Part shown: positions 1-14,084 of the stretch, piece after piece | How positions within the stretch are numbered: the first letter of the stretch is position 1 | How the letters are laid out: each line of letters starts with the position of its first letter | Source of the DNA: Scylla paramamosain | Lineage: Eukaryota > Arthropoda > Malacostraca > Decapoda > Portunidae | DNA: 64,000 nt | Reading direction: 5' to 3' | Assembly (NCBI RefSeq): GCF_035594125.1 | Contig: NC_087151.1 | Coordinates: 17,365,001-17,429,000 of the forward strand | Position numbers and translations under genes: made by a program | Notes under the pieces: model-generated | What the model saw: the letters and a program-made list of their open reading frames with translations, nothing else | Databases searched by the model: none | Told to the model about the DNA's origin: nothing

Positions 1-2700
1 TATCTCTCACCTAACTCCTCTGACTATAAGAAATTCTTTGACTACTGAACTTCCAAAGTGGAGCACATTCAACTCTCTTCCCTTTTGCAGAGATCTCCGT
101 TCTTTGGCTTTCCTCTCCCTTCGCTGACCATCCTGGTGAACTAGCTTCCAACTTTGTTATCCTCCACGACCTACAGCAATTGGTGCAACACCCTACTTGT
201 ATTCCTGACTCTCTTGGAAATACGCCCAACATTCTTGACCTTTTCCTAACCTCTAATCCTGCTTATGCTGTTACCTTATCTTCTCCGTTGGGCTCATCCG
301 ATCACAATCTCATATCTGTATCTTATCCTATCGCTCATATCCCTCCTCAGGATCCGCCTAAGCAGAGGTGCCTCTGGCATTTTGCCTCTGCTAGTTGTGG
401 GGGACCTGAGGAGTATTTTGCTGATTTTCCTTGGAATGACTACTGCTTCCATGTCAGAGACCCATCTCTGTGTGCCGAGCACATAACAGAGGTGATAGTG
501 TCTGGCATGGAGGCATACATTTCTCACTCTTTTTCTCAACCTAAACCTTCCAGACCTTGGTTTAACAGAGCCTGTTCTCATGCTATACATGATAGAGAGG
601 TGGACCACAAAAGGTACTTAAGCCTTCCATCACCAGAATCTCATGCACTTTATATTTCTGCCCGGAACAATGCCAAGTCTGTTCTCCAACTAGCCAAAAA
701 CTCCTTCATTAATAGAAAGTGTCAAAATTTTTTCAAGATCTAACTCCCCTTGTGACTTCTGGCATCTAACCAAAAAACATCTTCAATAACTTTGCTTCTT
801 CTTTCCCTCCTTTATTTCAATCACCAGAATCTTGTGCACTTTATATTTCTGCCCGGAACCATGCCAAGTCTGTTCTCCAACTAGCCAAAAACTCCTTCAT
901 TAATAGAAAGTGTCAAAATCTTTCAAGATCTAACTCCCCTTGTGACTTATGGCATCTAACCAAAAAACATCTTTAATAACTTTGCTTCTTCTTTCCTTCC
1001 TTTATTTCAATCAGATGGCACCACTGCCATCACATCTATCTCTAAAGCTGAACTCTTCGCTCAAACCTTTGCTGGAAACTCGACCTTAGATGATTCAGGG
1101 TTTGTTCCTCCCTTCCCTCCACCCTCTGACTATTTCATACTACCTAATAAAATTCTTTGCAGTGATGTTTTCCATTCCTTCACTGGCCTAAACCCTCCGA
1201 AGACTCATGAACCTGATGGGATCCTTCCTATTGTTCTCTGAAACTGTGCCTCCGTGCTTGCACCTTGCCTAATCAAACTCTTTCAACTCTGTCAACATCT
1301 ACCTTTCCTTGCTGGAAGTTTACCTACATTCAGCCTGTTCCTAAAAAATGGTGACCATTCTAATCCCTCAAACTACTGTCCTAATGCTTTAATTTCCTGC
1401 CTATCTAAAGTTTTGAATCTATCCTCAACAGGAAGATTCTTAAACATCTGTCACTTCACAACCTTATGATCACCAGTATGGGTTCTGTCATGGCCACTCT
1501 ACAGGTGGTCTTCTGGCTTTCCTTACTGTGTCTTGGTCATCCTCTTTTAGGGATTTTGGTAAAACTTTAGCTGTTGCCTTAGACATAGCAAAAGCTTTTG
1601 ATAGAGTCTGGCACAAAATTTTGATTTTCAAACTACCCTCCTACAGCTTTTATCCTCCTTTCTGTTCCTTTATCTCAAGTTTCCTTTCTGACTGTTCTAT
1701 TACTGCTTTTGTAGATGGCCACTGTTCTTCTCCTAAATCTTCCTATTATTCATCAGTGATCTTCTAAACCAAACTTTTTGTCCTCTCCACTCCTACGCTG
1801 ATGATACCACCCTGCACTTTTCCACATCTTCTCATAGATGTCCAGCCCTTCAGGAAGTAAACACTTCACACAGGGAAGCCACAGAATGCCTGATTTCTGA
1901 TCTTTCTAAAATTTCTGATTGTGGCAGAGCAAACTTAGTATTGTTCAATGCCTCAAAACTCAATTCCTCCATCTATCAACTCAACACAACCTTCCAGACA
2001 ACTATCCTCTCTTCTTCAGTGGCACTCAATTGTCCCCCTCTTCTACACTGAACATCTTCAGTCTTTCCTTTACTTATTTTCTAAACTGGAAACTTCACAT
2101 TTCATCTCTTGCATAACTTCTATGAAGTTACGTGTTCTAAGATGTCTCCGCCAGTTTTTCTCACCTTTCCAGCTAACTCTGTGCAAGAGCCTTATCCGTC
2201 CATGTATGGAGTATGCTTTACATGTCTGGGGGATTCTGCTCATACCACTCTTCTAGACAGGGTGGAATCAAAAGTTTTTTGTCTCATCAACTTTTCTTCT
2301 CTAACTGACTTTCTTCAGCATCTTTCTCATTGCTGCAGTGTTACAGGTATAGTTATCTTCTACTGCTATTTTCATCCTAACTGCTCTCCTGATCTTGCTA
2401 ACCGCATGCCTCCCCTCCTCCTGCAGCCTCACTGCACAAGACTTTCTTCCTTCTCTCTTTCCTATTCTGTCCACCTTTCTAATGCAAGAGTTAACGAGTA
2501 TTCTCAATCATTCATCCCTTTCTCTAGTAAACTCTGAAAAACTTTTGTATTTCCACCTTCCTATGACTTGGATTCCTTCAAGAGGGAGGTTTCAAGACAC
2601 TCATCCTTCAGTTTTTGACTACTGCTTTGGACCTCATTCGGGGTCCGACATCTCGGTGGGCTTTTTTTTGGGGTTGGTGTCTCCTACATTAATAAAAAAA
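1..2700 (+). mobile_element. LINE family A, copy 1 (5' truncated, degenerate)
   Basis: This is a non-LTR retrotransposon remnant on the + strand, truncated by the window edge inside its endonuclease region. The pieces appear in order: the endonuclease C-terminus ([14 protein letters not shown], then [12 protein letters not shown] at 300-330); the linker [22 protein letters not shown] motifs around ALISCLSKV and LDIAKAFDRVWHK (1580-1620); a YADDTTLHFS-type RT active site near 1795; and the C-terminal region to about 2600. Stops and frameshifts are common. A tandem duplication of about 191 bp (631-821 and 822-1012) interrupts the reading frame. It resembles proteins often annotated as the BS/jockey-like polymerase; the clade is not proven. 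Confidence 0.85.
631..1012. repeat. 191-bp tandem duplication inside LINE A copy 1
   Basis: The segment starting CACCAGAATCTCATGCAC at 631 recurs at 822 with few differences. Both copies run through AACTCCTTCATTAATAG and AACTTTGCTTCTTC. The other family-A copies carry this stretch once, so the duplication arose in this copy after insertion. Confidence 0.85.
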
Positions 2701-3150
2701 TATTATTGTCCAGCACTTGGTCAGAAATGTTTTCATGTGGCTCACTATTTCTTTATTGGTATCTTTGTCTCTTGTTGGTCCTAGCACTGTTCATATTGCT
2801 CTGTCTTCTTTTTCCTCTTTCCCATCCCTCTTGGCCTATAATTCTTGCCACTTGACTATCTAACTTGTCTTTGTGCCCTGTACATGTCACACTTTATAAT
2901 GAAATGTCCAATTGTTTCTTTTTCCTTTGTACATAACTTACATTGTTGTTCTAGTATGTCTGTTCTTACTGTTCAATTCTAGCGATCCACTTCTTGCCTT
3001 AAACAATAATTTACTTGCCCTAGTCACCTTGATACCACTCTTCTCTCCTTATCTTTCCTTTGTTTCTATACCATCTTAGTGTGCTTTTAGTGCTCATGCC
3101 GTTCCTTCATTCCTTATAGCCATTCTCCTTTATCTTGTTCTTGATTTCCT
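2701..3150. other. No recognisable feature
   Basis: T-rich sequence between two retroelements. I see no intact ORF or known repeat here. It may be unrecognised LINE 3' untranslated sequence. Confidence 0.4.
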
Positions 3151-4075
3151 TAATTGTCATTTCTTGCCATCCTTCTTGTATTCTTTCTCCATTCTTCCAT
3201 CTTTCTGTTTCTCTCCTCCACAGTGAACTATCCTTGTATGTATTGTATACTTGGCTGGCCCATTTCTCTCTTCATTCATTGTTTGTATTTTCTTCAGTAA
3301 ACACAGCTTTCCTTTTTCTATCTTCTCCTTAAAAGAACTACACCCTATTTCTCCTCTCAATGCTTCTGTTGCTATGTTCCTGAGAGCTCCTAAACACCAC
3401 CTTCCCTCAGAATTTTGGATCACTTCAAGTTTTCTAACACCTTCCACTCTGTAGTTGATTATTTCTGCTCTATATATAAGAGGTGTGGCATTGCCATTCC
3501 TTTCCATAGACACCTTCCATGATCATACTTGTTTATTTCTCTGCTCTCTCCACTCATTATCATTCCTATAATTTTCTTTGCTGTTTTCATTAATTTTCCT
3601 TTGAGTGTTGCCTCCAATTCCTTCTTTTGTTATTTCTATCTCAAGATAACTGAAGCTTTCCACTACTTGGAGCACATCATTCCTCATTAACCACTGCTCT
3701 TCTTCCCATATGTTGATTCACATAATTTTCCATTTGGTGCTACTAAATTCAATCTCCTTTTCCTTCCCATATTCAGTAATAATGCATAGTAGTCTGTCTA
3801 TATACTCTTTATTTTCTGCCATGAACATCATCAACAAATGTGAGACAGCCCAATTTTTTGCTCCATACTATAACTTACATTTGCCTTTCTGATTCTTGTG
3901 AGCAGTTCCTCTATGTATACATTAAACATTGTTGGTGACATCATGCAGCCTTGTCTCACACTAGTGTTGTTTTCCATCCACTCTGTCTCCAGATTCCTCA
4001 GTCTGAATTTCATGATATTGTCTGTATACATTGCTTTGATGATATTTGCAATTTTTGCTTGCATTTTCATGTTCT
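3150..4075 (-). mobile_element. LINE family B, copy 1 (3' part of RT)
   Basis: Minus-strand remnant of a second LINE family. It contains RQGCMMSPTMFNVYIEELL (near 3950), an RT motif region, and a C-terminal stretch ending with ALRNIATEALRGEIGCSSF near 3380. The same domain order is found in the larger copy at 4120-7080, so these are two copies of one family lying head to tail. Frames are broken. Confidence 0.7.
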
Positions 4076-4119
4076 AGAAATTTTATTAATTTAATTAGAT
4101 TAATTGAGTTTTAAGCTTT

Positions 4120-7080
4120 TTCTATGCCCAGAAATTATCTCAATCTTGATGGTACAGGTAGCTTGGAATTACTCCTGAGCCAGGCTTTTATATTGGCAAC
4201 TCCTGTAGGGAAAAAAGAAAAATGGCAAACAAAACAGACACCATCTTTCACACCACTAATTCGTACATTTAGCACCACATTTTCTCCAGGAATTCCTTCA
4301 CAGCCTCAATCATCCTTTCATTTGTCTTCGCACAGTCCCAGCAGCAACGCCATCCATTCCCTTCCTGTCTTCTCCACTCTGACATCTGCCAATTCCTTCA
4401 GCACCACCTTTATCATTTCATCCCTGTCTCTAGCATACTTCACACACTCCAGCACTACATGCTCCACTGACTCATCCTTTTCCATGTCACATATCTGGCA
4501 CACTTTGCTGTGGGACTCAGACCATCTGTAACTCCTTGCATTCACATCCATACACTGGGCCTTGCTCAGAAGAAATTACCACCCAGGCTTCCATCATACC
4601 ACATTTTATACATCAGCACCTCTTTCTCTCTATACCAGTCCAAAGTACTCTTTTGTTCTATCTTATTCTTCCATTCACTCTGTTCCACACATTTCACTAC
4701 TCTGTCTGTTTCACCTTTCCACTACCTTACATCCCACTCTAAACCCTCTCCATTTCTAACAGTCATAATCCAGTCACTCTCAATATGCTTCCCCTCAAGC
4801 CACTGAAAAGCCAAAATAGTTTCCAAGCGACTCTTTACTGCCATCTTAACCCACTTCTTCTCCATCTCATACTCCTAACATTCCACAGAAATACTTTTCT
4901 CACTGGTCTTGTATCATCCATTCACTCTAATTTAGCCTAGTATCTCAGGGTTGTCTTTACCTGTCTCTCTTTAAAAGTACTCCAGCCCATGTCTCTCCTC
5001 AAAGCCTCTATCACTGCATACCTTGGTGCATTCAGTGCCATTCTTGCTACTCTATTCTGTCCTACTTCTAACTTCTTTAGTTCATTCTCATTCTATGCAA
5101 TCACATCCATACCATACATAATGCTTGCAAAAGCACCATATCATATTTGCTCTCCTCCTTGCTACATTTCTTAGTCAAACCACTCACTAGTTCACTGTGC
5201 TTGTCTTTTCATTCTTCACCTTCACACAGCCATTCAGACTCATCCACATCCCCAGGTACATGTATTTATCTGTCTGTTGCAGCTCATTCCCTCCCAGTCT
5301 CCACACTGAATTTCTTTCATCCTTTGATCCATTCCCTATCATTACCTTGCTTTTCTGACTTCTAAATCTCACACCAAAGTCCCTTACATACCCATCTACA
5401 ACATCAAACAAACTTTGAAGCTCATCTATCTGTTCACTCATGATCACTACATCATCTGCACACATATCTTATCATTTTTTGATGCTCACTCCCACATTCA
5501 TTCCTCTCATTCTAGTTGCTGACTCCTCTGTATAGAAGCTAAATAGGGTTGGTGATAAAATGCTTCCTTGCCTGACTCCTTTCTCACTCCTCACCTAGTC
5601 TCTTTCTTTATCTCCTAGTCTGTATCTAGCTCTCATGTCCACATACATACTTTGCACTATGTTAACTATCTTTGTACTCAACCCAAACTTTTCTAAGACT
5701 CTAGCTAGCATTTCTCTATTCACTCTATCATAAGCTTTCTTTATGTCTTTAAAACATAAGTACAATTTACTACCATCCTTCTTTCCTTCAATCATTTCAT
5801 TCACCACAAACATATATCCTCTGGTCTCCTGTCCATCCAAAACCCATTCTGTTCCTCATCTAACACTCCAGCTCTCTCAATCCATTTACATAATCTCATT
5901 CAACACTGCACCAAAGACTTTATCTACTGTATTCATTAATGAAATTGGCCTATAATTTTTCAACAACTCATTCTTACTCTTGTATCCTCCCTTATGCAGC
6001 AGAGTCAACCCTGCATTCATTCCACATTCTTGGTACTCTCTCCTCCTCCCATATCTGGTTAAATAACTCAATTAACCTATCAATCATAACTTCCCTTCCA
6101 TTTTTTTTGTACATCTCATAAGATATTTCATCTGGTCTTACTGTCTTCCCATTCTTCTGAATTTTTACAGATCTCTCCACCTCCTCCCTGCTGATTCTTT
6201 TATTCACCTCATTTGCATCTTTCCTCTCCATTGTCACACATCCTTCTCTCACATGAAGTACCTCGCCTACACCACCAATTTCTTCCCAAAACTCTTTTAT
6301 TGCCCTTCTCATTTCTTCCTTATCTGTCACCACTGGTCCATTTACCTTCAGGCTCTCCACATTCTCACTGTCAGGCATCCCCTCACCCCTCAAGAATCTG
6401 TACCATTCTCAGCCACCTTCAGCACCTTCCTTTCTTAAGGACTGAATCACACTTCTCTCACACCTAAATTTAGCATTCATTATCTTTTGCTTTGTCACTC
6501 GCTGCTGACTCGCATACACTGTCCATGCATTCTGATATTCACTTTCAGCCTCCTCACTCTCATGCCTTCTCTTTCTCAACTGCCTGCACACCCTATTTAG
6601 TCTCTTTCACCCCTTCCTAGCATCCTTAATCTCATCACTCCACCATGGCTTACATGTATGCTTTCTGGCACTCATTCTTACAAACCCTATCAGACTGGCT
6701 GCTGCATTTCTCACATTCTCTACAAATCTATCATTCATTTCATCCACACCATTCAAGCTTTCATCCTCCCAGCTTCTCTCACTTAAGTCTACTTGGAAAT
6801 TGTCCCATCCTTCATCCCTCAACCTCCACTTTCTCTTAGTCTTTACATTCTTTCCCTCTCTTCCATACAACTTACATTCTAGCACCAGCATTTTATGGTC
6901 TGAGACTGTCAATCATTCCATCCTCATCAATCCATATGCAATCCACATTCTCACACATTCTTCCATTGACTAGCACATAATCAATTGCAGACTTCTGATT
7001 CCTAGCACACGAAGCCCTTCTGCCAGGGTCTCATTCAGATTTTCCCCAGCCATCTCATTTACAAAACTCAAGATAAAGTT
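4120..7080 (-). mobile_element. LINE family B, copy 2 (endonuclease-RT remnant)
   Basis: This is a minus-strand LINE of about 3 kb. From 5' to 3' it shows: an endonuclease-end motif VSDHKMLVLECKLYG near 6900; SARKHTCKPWWSDEIKDARK near 6640; NGKTVRPDEISYEMYKKNG near 6130; KNYRPISLMNTVDKVFG near 5930; FKDIKKAYDRVNREML near 5720; and CADDVVIMSEQIDELQSL near 5450, with Cys in place of the usual Tyr/Phe of the RT box. The C-terminus has a zinc-knuckle-like pattern, CQICDMEKDESVEHVVLECV, near 4460. Multiple stops and frameshifts make it inactive. Confidence 0.8.
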
Positions 7081-7084
7081 TATT

Positions 7085-7357
7085 TACATCAAGGCTTTTC
7101 AACGGGATCACATTTACCTTATTTCAAAAATTAAACTACTGTCTTACCCTCTGCGTCTCTCTTCCAAATATATAAAAATGAAGGAAATATTTATAGAAAC
7201 TATAAATTAGTAATAAACAGCAGCTTTTGCTTTGTCTTTTAATATTTGAAATCATGTAACTTTGTTTGAAAAGCAAATAATGGCACAGCAACCAAAGCAG
7301 CTATGAGTTCAGAGTTTTGTTGGAAAAGGGAGGTGGTCAGTAACCAAGGTTCTACTG
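7085..7357 (-). mobile_element. Half of a Tigger-like MITE (family of 40735-41485)
   Basis: The segment ends ACCAAGGTTCTACTG followed by TA. Read on the minus strand it matches the left part of the element at 40735-41485, including the AGACAAAGCAAAAGCTGC-like stretch and the cluster TTTATATATTTGGAAGAGAG. Only one terminus is present, so it is truncated. Confidence 0.65.
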
Positions 7358-7499
7358 TAGAACATTGAACTTATTGCAAACAGTGAGTTGGAGGTGACTT
7401 CAGCCTGACATGAATCATCCACCATGTGTCCTCTGGGAGGTATCCCACTGTGTTTTTGGGAAAAGTGGCAGAGCTGTGCCCCACCCTAGCTGCCACTTT

Positions 7500-8272
<773 letters not shown>

Positions 8273-8285
8273 ATATTTTCCATCC

Positions 8286-8419
<134 letters not shown>

Positions 8420-8568
8420 ATGTTTTTTTATAATTATTATTTTTATTTCATTTTCTTTATTTTTTATTTTTTATTTCCTATTTTTTTTCTTTTTCTTTTT
8501 TACCTTGCATTGTTAATCTCACAGGATATGACATAGTGATTAGAAAACTGAAAATATCTTATTCACAG

Positions 8569-8666
8569 GCACATCCTCAACACACCTGTAACAGACAGCC
8601 TCTTCATGCAGCAGCTCAAGGCTCTCAACCAGAAGAGCAAATTCATCAAGGAACAAAATTTTAGAG
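8569..8666 (+). CDS. VPS52: VPS52 internal coding exon (first in window)
   Basis: This is one exon of the gene for VPS52, a subunit of the GARP and EARP tethering complexes that receive endosome-derived vesicles at the trans-Golgi and recycling endosomes. The exon begins after ATTCACAG and ends before GTTAGT. It reads NTPVTDSLFMQQL and KSKFIKEQNFR, which matches the segment just before the conserved Vps52/Sac2 core. It starts with the last base of a split codon and ends with the first base of the next (GAT, completed at 25648). At least one upstream exon is needed for the N-terminal coiled coil, and I found none between 1 and 8568. The following intron is about 17 kb and full of LINEs. Confidence 0.9.
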
Positions 8667-10207
<1,541 letters not shown>

Positions 10208-10699
10208 CTTGCTCATTGCAGAAGATACTCCCCAAGTTACATACAAGTTAGGTTCCGGAGGACTGTTTGACTTATGTTCATAAGTCATTACTTTGTAAAA
10301 TAATATAATACTATTTTGAGTGTACAGTTGTTCCAAGCACAAGTGCAGTCTTCACTTGTCTGATGGCTGTTTCTGATCGCCCTGTCTTCCTTCCAGTCTC
10401 ACACTTACTGAGCCCCTCTTCAACAAACACCATCACAACACTCTTTTCTTTGTTCCAAAGCTTGCCAGGACCCATTAAAATGTAGGAAAAATTAAATGTG
10501 AGTAATGAAATTGGAAGGTGGTGGTGAGGGGGAAACAGTGAGGGGAGTGGGGGAAAGGTATTTTTTTTCTCCCCTATGCCTAACAGCTGTTGTCACAGTG
10601 AACTGCTCTATGTGACAATTTACCAATTTCAAGACTTTCCATGACTCTTTACACTGAACACTGAGGCTTTGTTATAAGGATACAATGTGATGTTTACAG

Positions 10700-10873
<174 letters not shown>

Positions 10874-10957
10874 CCAAGTGGCAATGTAAATCGAAGAGAA
10901 GTAAGAACTAATGAAAGAAGAAGTGAAAGTATGAAACAAGGAAGAATGAAGACAAAG

Positions 10958-10961
10958 GAGA

Positions 10962-11002
<41 letters not shown>
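10958..11002. repeat. (GA)n microsatellite
   Basis: AG repeat with one ACAG interruption near 10972. Confidence 0.95.
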
Positions 11003-11007
<5 letters not shown>

Positions 11008-12039
11008 TGCCGAGGACGAGACTTGGATATATCTCTGATGTGTAGCTTAGCCTGTAGCTCTTAGTATAACATTTACCACCACCGATGTCTCTTATATTCC
11101 CTATCTAATTTTCCTTATTGTTCATTGAATTTGAGTCTCACCCAGTATTTAGTAGAAGAGTTGCTCTCAACAATAGAATAATTAGAATACACCTATTCCC
11201 ATAGTTTAGTCACCAGAATTTCCAGAAGAAAAATGTTTTGTTCATCCAAACCTGCATGGGGTGCAAGAAGCAGTGGGTGTGTATGTATGTATGTATATAT
11301 TTTGCCACCCCCCCCCTCCTTGTATCCCTTCCCCTTAGTAGCAGGATGGGAGAGTGTTGCCCTGCATCCCTATAGCCAGTCATAGTCCACCTATCACCTG
11401 AGGTAGACATATGGTCAGAAGGCAAACTCACGGAGGAGACAGGGAAGGGATTATAGCCAGGCGGGTCAGTTGCTTTAAGGAGATAAGTGAGTAATTACCA
11501 TCCGTACACTCCAGCCTATCTAAGTAGCATAGGAGTCTCCATAGTAGTCTGCCAGGGAGTGTAGTTAATTATAACACATTCCATATCTGGGATCATGACT
11601 GCTCAGCTGTGTGTGTATGCAGGCTGAGTTCTTGTACAGTGAGAGGTGAATTACCCTCCTGTTCATGTGTGGGTACTTGTCTGTATTCGTATTGTTGTGT
11701 TAAATATTACTGCGATCAGGGAGGCTTCTCCAATGCCCATTTTGATGCAGAGGATTCTTTTAAAATGCCTTGCAGTAATTTATCTCTCTCCATTTTATGG
11801 GAGAGGGATATTGCATTACTGGGCAGGGAGAGTGTTATAATACCTTGCTGGAAGTGGGTGGTCTGTTATGAGGGTGGTTTTCTCCTGGGTTATTATACCT
11901 TGACCATAATTGTTGTTGTCTCGTAATTGTCTCTCCCTAGACATGTCAATTCTTTCTCAGCTGTGGGAGTTAATTATTGTTGTATTTCTCTTATCTGTGG
12001 GTGGATAGAACAGACTGGCAACCTCTTTTTTTCTTCTTT
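11003..12039. other. VPS52 intron, no gene found
   Basis: Apparently unique intronic sequence with a GTAT-rich run at about 11278-11298. No coding signature was supported. Confidence 0.5.
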
Positions 12040-12560
12040 TTTATGTAGGAGGGACACCAGCCAAGGGCAACAAAAATCTAATAAAAAAAAGGCTGCTGAG
12101 ATGCCAGTCCCAAATAGGGTCCAAACCAGTGGTAAAAAATTGAAGGATAAGTGTCTTGAAACCTCCCTCTTGAAGAGGTTCAGGTCATAGGAAGGTGGAA
12201 ATACAGAAGCAGGAAGGGAGTTCCAGAGTTTACCAGAGAAAGGGATGAATGATTGAGAATACTGGTTAACTCTTGCGTAAGAAAGGTGGACAGAATAGGG
12301 GTGAGAGAAAGAAGAAAGTCTTGTGCAGCAAGGCCGCGGGAGGAGGGGAGGCATGCAGTTAGCAAGATCAGAAGAGCAGTTAGCATGAAAATAGTGGTAG
12401 AAGACAGCTATATATGCAACATTGCAGCGGTGAGAGAGAGGCTGAAGACAGTCAGTTAGAGGAGAGGAGTTGATGAGACAAAAAGCTTTTGATTCTACCC
12501 TGTCTAAAAGAGCTTTATGAGTGGAACCCCCCCCAGACATGTGAAGCCATGTTTGCCAGA
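12040..12560 (-). mobile_element. LINE family A, copy 2 (3' end only)
   Basis: Minus-strand 3' fragment. It contains the C-terminal coding region (WQTWLHM...GGSTHKALLDRVESKAF, FIPFSGKLWNSLPASVF) and the family 3' end, read on the + strand as GTAGGAGGGACACCAGCCAA then GGGCAACAAAAATC at 12045-12080. It is 5' truncated at about 12550, as is common for target-primed reverse transcription. A T-rich run lies just outside its 3' end. Confidence 0.85.
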
Positions 12561-12723
12561 CATGAAGCGTAGAATACAGTGTAAAACTTTTATTGCATTG
12601 CGATTTTTCCAACCTTGAACTTGAATTGCGAGTATGATGAAACTATTGAATTTTAAGATGGCTCTAAAGTGATAATATAGACACTAGTATGTTACTAGTG
12701 TGAAATTTTCATGTCTCTATAGC

Positions 12724-12957
12724 CCCATGTCTACAGTCACAATAATCATCATGAAAACACTACTAAAACCAGTCATTGAGTTATCATGATGCTTACATAA
12801 TCTTGGTCTAGCGTCATGACTCTTTAACGGTCTGACAATCTTAACGTACATTTGGAGCATCACAAGAATTTAATGTTAACCTTAAAAGTCCCGTGTACAC
12901 AGTCATGATTATCATTATGATGGCGCTGCTAATAGCAGTCATATCATTATCATGATA
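12724..12957. repeat. Diverged direct repeat, period about 167 bp
   Basis: CCATGTCTACAGTCACAATA at 12724 and CCCGTGTACACAGTCATGAT at 12890 begin two similar stretches of about 67 bp. Each continues through an ATCAT-rich core and CAGTCAT and ends ATCATGAT. The identity of the repeat is unknown. Confidence 0.5.
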
Positions 12958-13359
12958 AGCTGGATTATTCACTTTGGATAAAGCATGTAAGAAGTTTACT
13001 CAATAACTGTGGCATGTCTGGTATTTGCATAAATCAACAAGCTGATAGCTCATCATGGTTAACAATGGTTGTGGAGCAGACTCAGAGACTAATGTATCAC
13101 TGCCTGGCATAAAATTAATGGATAACAAAAGCAGGCAAAATAATCCTTGAAAAAGATGCAAAAAAATGTTGAATGGTGAGCAGCAGTGGCCTGCCCCTTG
13201 TAGTGCACTGCTGGACCCACACTGGGTGCCTCATAGTGAAGGGTATTCTACATTAAATTCAGTGCCACTTCATAATCTAACCTCATAGAAGATCCCATGA
13301 TTATGACCAGGAAGCAAAATGAAGCAAGATAAATAATATGCAAGAATTTATTTATTTAT

Positions 13360-13665
13360 TTTTTTCATGCAAAAGGGGTCTGATTAAAAAAATAAATAGA
13401 TAAAAAGGGGCCCATTGAAAGTGTCCAGTCCTTGAAAATGACAGTTCAAAAGAACATCCAAAATTATGAAGAGAAGTGTCCTGAAACATCCCTTTGTGAA
13501 AGATTTTGAGTCATAGACAGAAGGAAATGAAAAAACAGGCAGGGAGTTCCAGACTTCACCAGTTAAAACAATAAAAGACTACATGACCACAGGATGGAGA
13601 GGGGGCGATGCATGCAGTTAGCAAGATCATAAGAGCAGTTATCATGAAAGTAGCAATACCAGTGT
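13360..13665 (-). mobile_element. LINE family A, fragment of copy 3
   Basis: A diverged piece of the family-A 3' region. It contains GCAGGGAGTTCCAGACTTCA and GCATGCAGTTAGCAAGATCA, both highly characteristic of the other copies. It is old and riddled with changes. Confidence 0.65.
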
Positions 13666-14084
13666 GATGTAAAAATATTTCTTTTGTTAAATGAAGACAT
13701 TGGTTATTCAAGAACAGTTTAGTAAAGTTGGAAAGTGGGCACCAGTGGAAAAGTAAGAAGGGAGTGGGGAGGTAGGCTGCAGGAGTCAGTCAACTGTTTG
13801 GTGCTGTAGTGATACTTAGTCACAGATGTGTTGGGTTCTGCTTCTGCTGGTACTGATTTTGGGGCAATTTGTGGTGCCTTGGTGGCTTGGTGGATGGAGT
13901 TTTGCTGTGGTTGTCATACTTGTCTTAATTGTGCCTGATGATTGGGGTTTGTCTGGTAGTGATGGTTGCAGTAGAGGGTGACAAGCCATTTGGTAATTAA
14001 GGTTGCTGGTTGTTACACCCCAGTGGTGGACCTGGGTCTTCCTGGCTACAAGTAGATGTGACCATTGTAGTTAACCACAGATTG

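Noticed and set aside
3157..7080. Treating the minus-strand ORFs at 3-7 kb as several separate genes
   Set aside because: Their motifs fall in the order endonuclease end, RT and C-terminal knuckle of one LINE family, with two collinear copies.
11609..11926. Possible upstream or alternative VPS52 exon in the 11.6-11.9 kb ORF
   Set aside because: No similarity to VPS52. The flanking exons at 8569 and 25648 already join in phase at a shared Asp codon.
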